Source: Rhodospirillaceae bacterium UBA4479
Lineage (GTDB): Bacteria; Pseudomonadota; Alphaproteobacteria; Rhodospirillales; Casp-alpha2
Direction of reading: 5' to 3'
DNA length: 8,967 bases
Assembly: GCA_002389175.1 (NCBI GenBank)
Contig: DGNZ01000443.1
Span: 1 to 8,967 of the forward strand
Shown here: one piece after another, positions 6,187-8,967 of the stretch
How positions within the stretch are numbered: position 1 is the stretch's first letter
How the letters are laid out: the number at the start of each line of letters is the position of its first letter
Notes under the pieces: generated by a model
What the model was told of the DNA's origin: nothing
Seen by the model: the letters and a program-made list of their open reading frames with translations, nothing else
Database searches by the model: none
Made by a program: the position numbers and the translations under genes

Positions 6187-7091
6187 TCTGCCGCAGCCCC
6201 TTTGCGATTCATATGCTTGGGCTCGTCTGCAACTTTGGACATATCCATGTCGTAGATTATTCGATTTTCACCTGACAAAGCGATAAAGCGCTTTCCGCGC
6301 GCACGTCCCACAAGGGTCAGTCCCACTTGGCGAGCCAATTCCACACCCCAGGCCGTAAAGCCTGAACGCGAACATAAAATTGGGATGCCCATTTGCACCG
6401 TCTTGATCACCATTTCCGATGTCAGCCGTCCAGTCGTATAGAACATCTTGTCTTCGCCAGTGATCCCATTCAGGTACATATATCCAGCGATCTTATCGAC
6501 CGCGTTGTGACGACCGACGTCTTCCATATAAAGCAGTGGTTTATCCGCATCACAGAGCACACACCCATGGATGGCACCTGCTTCCAGATACAGGCTTGGT
6601 GTCGTGTTGATGGTTTTCGTCAGCGCATACAACCAAGATGTCTTTAAGACAGCTTCTTGATTCAGCTTAACCGTTTCAAATTTCTCCATGACGTCGCCAA
6701 ATACGGTGCCCTGGGCACAGCCTGACGTCAGGGTTTTTTTCTTCAGCTTTTCTTCGAAGTCCGTTTCTGTCGCAGTGCGGACGACGACGGTTTCAATTTC
6801 CTCGTCATAATCGATCCCGGTCACTTCATCGTCGGGATGGATCATGTTTTGGTTTAATAGATATCCCACCGCCAGGTAATCCGGATAATCACAGATCGTC
6901 ATCATGGTGACGATTTCGCGACCATTCAGGAACAGCGTCAACGGGCGTTCTACTGTCACCGACGTTTCGATCGGATTGCCATTCTGATCGACGCCTGAAA
7001 CACGTTCCGTCAGCTTTGGATTCGTCGGGTCAGGACGCACCATAAATGTATCATCGGCGATTTTATCGCCGCTGGAGTCGGTCACAGGCAT
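6183..7091 (-). CDS. fdhD: FdhD, formate dehydrogenase accessory sulfurtransferase, variant cysteine motif
   Basis: FdhD passes sulfur from a cysteine desulfurase to the bis-MGD cofactor, a step required for FDH activity. Seen in the 302 residues: ERPLTLFLNGRE (48-59), DYPDYLAVGYLL (68-79), LTSGCAQGTVFGD (121-133), MEDVGRHNAVDKIAG (189-203, the strongest family signature), TTGRLTSEMVIK (219-230) and PILCSRSGFTAWGVELA (237-253). The loop that carries CxxC (Cys121/Cys124) in E. coli FdhD here reads Cys125-Ala-Gln-Gly, with a single cysteine. A different CxxC, Cys177-Val-Leu-Cys180, sits just before EDVGRHN. The ATG at 7091 has GGGAGG only 2 nt upstream. A GTG two codons later (7085) has better spacing and may be the true start. 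First gene of the overlapping maturation operon, divergent from tupB. The family call is secure. Confidence 0.96.
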   Translation of the reverse strand: MPVTDSSGDKIADDTFMVRPDPTNPKLTERVSGVDQNGNPIETSVTVERPLTLFLNGREIVTMMTICDYPDYLAVGYLLNQNMIHPDDEVTGIDYDEEIETVVVRTATETDFEEKLKKKTLTSGCAQGTVFGDVMEKFETVKLNQEAVLKTSWLYALTKTINTTPSLYLEAGAIHGCVLCDADKPLLYMEDVGRHNAVDKIAGYMYLNGITGEDKMFYTTGRLTSEMVIKTVQMGIPILCSRSGFTAWGVELARQVGLTLVGRARGKRFIALSGENRIIYDMDMSKVADEPKHMNRKGAAAE

Positions 7092-7206
7092 TTCCTCCCA
7101 AGAGGCTGCTTACGCAGCTTGTTGTGCATTATTTGGTGGCTGGATTGTCCGGGGCAAGGGGTAACTGATCAAGAGATGCATGCTCAGCAGTCAACGGCAT
7201 TCTTGC

Positions 7207-7240
7207 AAAACATAAGAATATCTATGCGTTTTTATGTTTT
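7207..7240. repeat. Perfect 9 bp inverted repeat, candidate operator
   Basis: AAAACATAA (7207-7215) and its exact reverse complement TTATGTTTT (7232-7240) flank a 16 bp spacer. It lies about 60 bp upstream of tupB and reaches the likely -35 box. A second, imperfect repeat (TATGCGTTT at 7223-7231 against AAACTGCATA at 7241-7250, one extra base) interlocks with it. AT-richness lowers the significance. Candidate binding site for a regulator of tup or fdhD. Confidence 0.4.
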
Positions 7241-7265
7241 AAACTGCATATTTTCCCAATATAAC
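7238..7265 (+). promoter_or_regulatory. Possible tupB promoter overlapping an AATAT inverted repeat
   Basis: TTTAAA (7238-7243), 16 bp, then TATAAC (7260-7265) could be the -35 and -10 boxes of tupBCA, with transcription starting near 7272. The -10 overlaps a short palindrome, ATATT-N5-AATAT (7248-7262), whose right half reads AATATAAC. That is reminiscent of half-sites bound by ModE-type molybdate/tungstate regulators, but the left half matches poorly, so the link to ModE is only a suggestion. Confidence 0.35.
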
Positions 7266-7301
7266 TTTAAGCATGATTGATGATTTACGGATTTTCGCGT
7301 C

Positions 7302-8006
7302 ATGAATGACATTAGCGAAGCCTTTGCGACGGCTCTTCAGTTGTTGATTTCGTTCGACCCTGCCCTTTTTGAGATTGTCGGGCTATCATTACAGGTCAGC
7401 CTGTCCGCAGTTGCGATTGCCGTCTTTATCGGGTTGCCGCTCGGTGCGGCCCTCGCGTTATTCAAATTCCCTGGGCGCGGTGCCATTACCATCTTGATCA
7501 ATGCGCTGATGGGTTTGCCGCCCGTCGTCGTCGGTTTGGTTGTCTACATCATCCTTTCGCGATCAGGCCCGCTGGGTGTTTTGGGATTACTATTCACTCC
7601 GACGGCTATGATCATCGCGCAGGCATTGTTAATTTCCCCCATCATTGCCGCCTTGACCCGCCAAGTCGTCGCCGATCTTTGGGTCGAATACGCCGAGCAA
7701 ATGCGGTCATTGGGCAGCGGGCGACTGCGCGCGATCCCAACGTTGTTGTATGATGCACGGTTTACCCTGGTGACGGCTGTCCTGGCAGGATTTGGGCGCG
7801 CATCCGCCGAAGTCGGTGCCGTCATGATCGTCGGTGGCAACATCGATCATGTGACACGGGTGATGACCACTGCCATCGCACTCGAAGTTTCCAAAGGTGA
7901 TCTGGCTTTGGCCCTTGGCCTTGGGATCGTATTGATCGGCCTGTCAGTCAGCATCAATGCGGCTACCTATTCGGTCAAACAGCGCGCTGAGGCCGTTTGG
8001 ACATGA
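7302..8006 (+). CDS. tupB: Tungstate ABC transporter, permease subunit TupB
   Basis: Inner-membrane channel of the tungstate importer. Seen: 234 residues with about five hydrophobic segments (roughly 24-53, 61-85, 95-118, 153-178 and 200-225). The cytoplasmic coupling loop of ABC permeases is AEQMRSLGSGRLRAIPTLL (131-149, the EAA-type loop). The stretches NALMGLPPVVVGLVVYIILS (67-86), LGLLFTPTAMIIAQ (94-107), GFGRASAEVGAVMIVGGNI (163-181) and RVMTTAIALEVSKGD (186-200) closely fit TupB as I know it, better than the molybdate permease ModB. The ATG at 7302 has no evident ribosome-binding site and overlaps the stop of a tiny upstream reading frame. The stop overlaps the tupC start as ATGA. Gene order here is B-C-A, with the binding protein last. 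The subfamily call rests on motif memory, but the pairing with TupA-like sequence downstream supports it. Confidence 0.92.
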   Translation: MNDISEAFATALQLLISFDPALFEIVGLSLQVSLSAVAIAVFIGLPLGAALALFKFPGRGAITILINALMGLPPVVVGLVVYIILSRSGPLGVLGLLFTPTAMIIAQALLISPIIAALTRQVVADLWVEYAEQMRSLGSGRLRAIPTLLYDARFTLVTAVLAGFGRASAEVGAVMIVGGNIDHVTRVMTTAIALEVSKGDLALALGLGIVLIGLSVSINAATYSVKQRAEAVWT

Positions 8007-8785
8007 CAAACACAACACCCATCGCGGCAAACGATTCAGCCTCCGAAAAAGAAACACACGCTGCATCGAATTCCAGCATCTTACCGCTGCGGGTCAGCAA
8101 TCTGGGCTTCAAGGCTAAGGGTGAAGACCTGCTACAGGATATTTCGTTTGAGCTACACGCTGGGCCGCGGACCATTATCATGGGGCCCAATGGGGCTGGA
8201 AAATCCCTTTTGCTGCGCTTGTGTCATGGCTTGTTAGAACCCACCTCCGGCACCGTGACATGGCATAGCAATGGCACAAATGCAGCAAGCATGAAACAAG
8301 CGATGGTGTTTCAACGCCCGGTCTTACTGCGCCGAACCGCTGCACAGAATATCGATTACGGCCTCAAACTCCGAAACATGCCAAGCGCCAAACGCGCTCA
8401 AATCACGGACGATGTGTTGAACCGCACAGGCCTTGCCCGGTTTGCAGATAAACCCGCACGACTTTTGTCTGGTGGGGAACAACAAAAACTTGCCCTGGCC
8501 CGCGCCTGGGCGCTCAACCCAGATGTTTTGTTTTTGGATGAACCCACAGCCAGCCTGGACCCGGCGGCAGCACACGCCATCGAAACCATCGTCCAAACCA
8601 TGCACGACGAAGGCACACGAATCATCATGACGACGCATGATCTCGCACAAGCCAAGAGGCTCGCCGACGAAGTCGTGTTCATTCATAAGGGCCGCATGCT
8701 TGAACAAACACCCGCCGACAAATTTTTTGAGACCCCACAGTGTGGCGAAGCCGCTGCATTCCTGCGGGGAGAACTTCGATGGTAA
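8003..8785 (+). CDS. tupC: Tungstate ABC transporter, ATP-binding subunit TupC
   Basis: Cytoplasmic ATPase that powers the tungstate importer through the TupB coupling loop. Seen: 260 residues with a complete nucleotide-binding domain: Walker A GPNGAGKS (61-68), Q-loop Gln104 (VFQRP), signature LSGGEQQ (155-161), Walker B VLFLDEP (175-181), D-loop ASLD (183-186) and H-loop His212 (TTHD). All catalytic positions are present, so it should be active. The first 27 residues are a polar, Ser/Thr/Ala-rich extension before the domain begins and look disordered. The ATG at 8003 overlaps the tupB stop by 4 nt and has GAGG 10 nt upstream; a TTG two codons earlier is less likely. The ABC call is certain; tungstate specificity comes from its partners. 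Confidence 0.93.
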   Translation: MTNTTPIAANDSASEKETHAASNSSILPLRVSNLGFKAKGEDLLQDISFELHAGPRTIIMGPNGAGKSLLLRLCHGLLEPTSGTVTWHSNGTNAASMKQAMVFQRPVLLRRTAAQNIDYGLKLRNMPSAKRAQITDDVLNRTGLARFADKPARLLSGGEQQKLALARAWALNPDVLFLDEPTASLDPAAAHAIETIVQTMHDEGTRIIMTTHDLAQAKRLADEVVFIHKGRMLEQTPADKFFETPQCGEAAAFLRGELRW

Positions 8786-8967
8786 CTGATTATTTCCAAC
8801 CACAGAGAACGATCATGTTGAAACCTAAAATATTCATCGCTGCTGCACTTACCCTCGTTCTGTCTTTTGGCGCGAACGCTGAAGATAAGTTCATCACCGT
8901 TGCATCAACGACCTCAACCGCGAACTCTGGCTTGTTCAACGCGATCCTGCCGGTGTTCGAAAAACAA
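8779..8967 (+). CDS. tupA: Tungstate-binding periplasmic protein TupA, N-terminal part; 3' end outside window
   Basis: Substrate-binding protein that captures tungstate in the periplasm and delivers it to TupB. Only 63 codons are in the window. Seen: a Sec signal peptide (MLKPKIFIAAALTLVLSFGANA, cleavage expected after ANA), then EDKFITVASTTSTANSGLFNAILPVFEKQ. The TTSTxNSGLF stretch is the hallmark oxyanion-binding start of TupA proteins. Start choice: an ATG at 8779 has a strong GGGGAG 7 nt upstream and overlaps the tupC stop by 7 nt, but adds 12 polar residues before the signal peptide. The ATG at 8815 gives a conventional signal peptide with a weaker AGAGA site. I list the longer form, with real doubt. 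The rest (roughly 210 residues) lies beyond the edge. Confidence 0.9.
   Translation, partial: MVTDYFQPQRTIMLKPKIFIAAALTLVLSFGANAEDKFITVASTTSTANSGLFNAILPVFEKQ

Larger units (their letters stand above)
7092..7301. promoter_or_regulatory. Divergent control region between fdhD and tupB
   Basis: 210 bp with no gene, separating the leftward maturation operon from the rightward tungstate transporter. The tupB-proximal half is AT-rich and full of inverted repeats, described separately. Towards fdhD there is a small hairpin (GCTGC-TTAC-GCAGC, 7105-7118) just upstream of the fdhD ribosome-binding site, which could affect its translation. A minus-strand TTGACT (7194-7189) could be a -35 box for fdhD, but no good -10 follows at the right distance. 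Joint control of both operons from here is likely on layout alone. Confidence 0.5.

Noticed and set aside
7166..7194. fdhD promoter built on TTGACT (7194-7189)
   Set aside because: The sequence 17 bp away reads TGATCA, a very poor -10; noted only as a possible -35.
8324..8803. Minus-strand frame of 159 codons opposite tupC
   Set aside because: Antisense to the Walker A to H-loop part of tupC; no motif of its own.

Overview
The window is a chromosomal segment of a bacterium, most likely a marine-type alphaproteobacterium. Grounds for this are the moderate GC content, the protein style, and the gene set fdhA, Tat peptide, torD-like, DUF3306, DUF3305, fdhD, which is common in Proteobacteria. 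The exact taxon cannot be read from the sequence. Nearly everything serves one job: making and maturing a periplasmic, probably tungsten-containing, formate dehydrogenase (FDH).

Layout. Positions 1-3279, minus strand, form a structural and chaperone operon. Reading leftwards it contains a TorD-family chaperone, a 65-residue twin-arginine (Tat) signal protein of the 'formate dehydrogenase region TAT target' type, and the catalytic alpha subunit fdhA, which leaves the window after 751 residues. Positions 3280-3516 are non-coding. They hold a near-consensus minus-strand promoter (TTGACA, 18 bp, GATAAT) whose spacer is filled by a perfect palindrome, then a leader of about 118 nt with two hairpins before torD. 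Positions 3517-7091, minus strand, form a tightly overlapped maturation operon: fdhD (sulfurtransferase), a GIY-YIG-superfamily protein, a MobA-DUF3305 fusion, and a DUF3306 protein. All three junctions overlap (4, 4 and 8 nt), implying translational coupling. Positions 7092-7301 are a divergent control region with several inverted repeats. Positions 7302-8967, plus strand, are tupB-tupC-tupA, a tungstate ABC transporter; tupA runs off the right edge.

How they fit together. TupABC would import tungstate. MobA would add the nucleotide to molybdopterin to give the bis-MGD form of the cofactor. FdhD would sulfurate the metal cofactor. The TorD-like chaperone would hold apo-FdhA until it is loaded and ready for Tat export. 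FdhA has one N-terminal 4Fe-4S site and a cysteine (Cys199) where some relatives have selenocysteine. DUF3305 and DUF3306 have no function known to me.

Most interesting points: DUF3305 is fused to MobA, which ties this orphan domain to cofactor synthesis or hand-over. Its strongly basic tail is matched by a long acidic tail on the overlapping DUF3306 gene. A GIY-YIG protein is welded into the operon between fdhD and mobA. FdhD lacks the second cysteine of the usual CxxC but has a different CxxC elsewhere.
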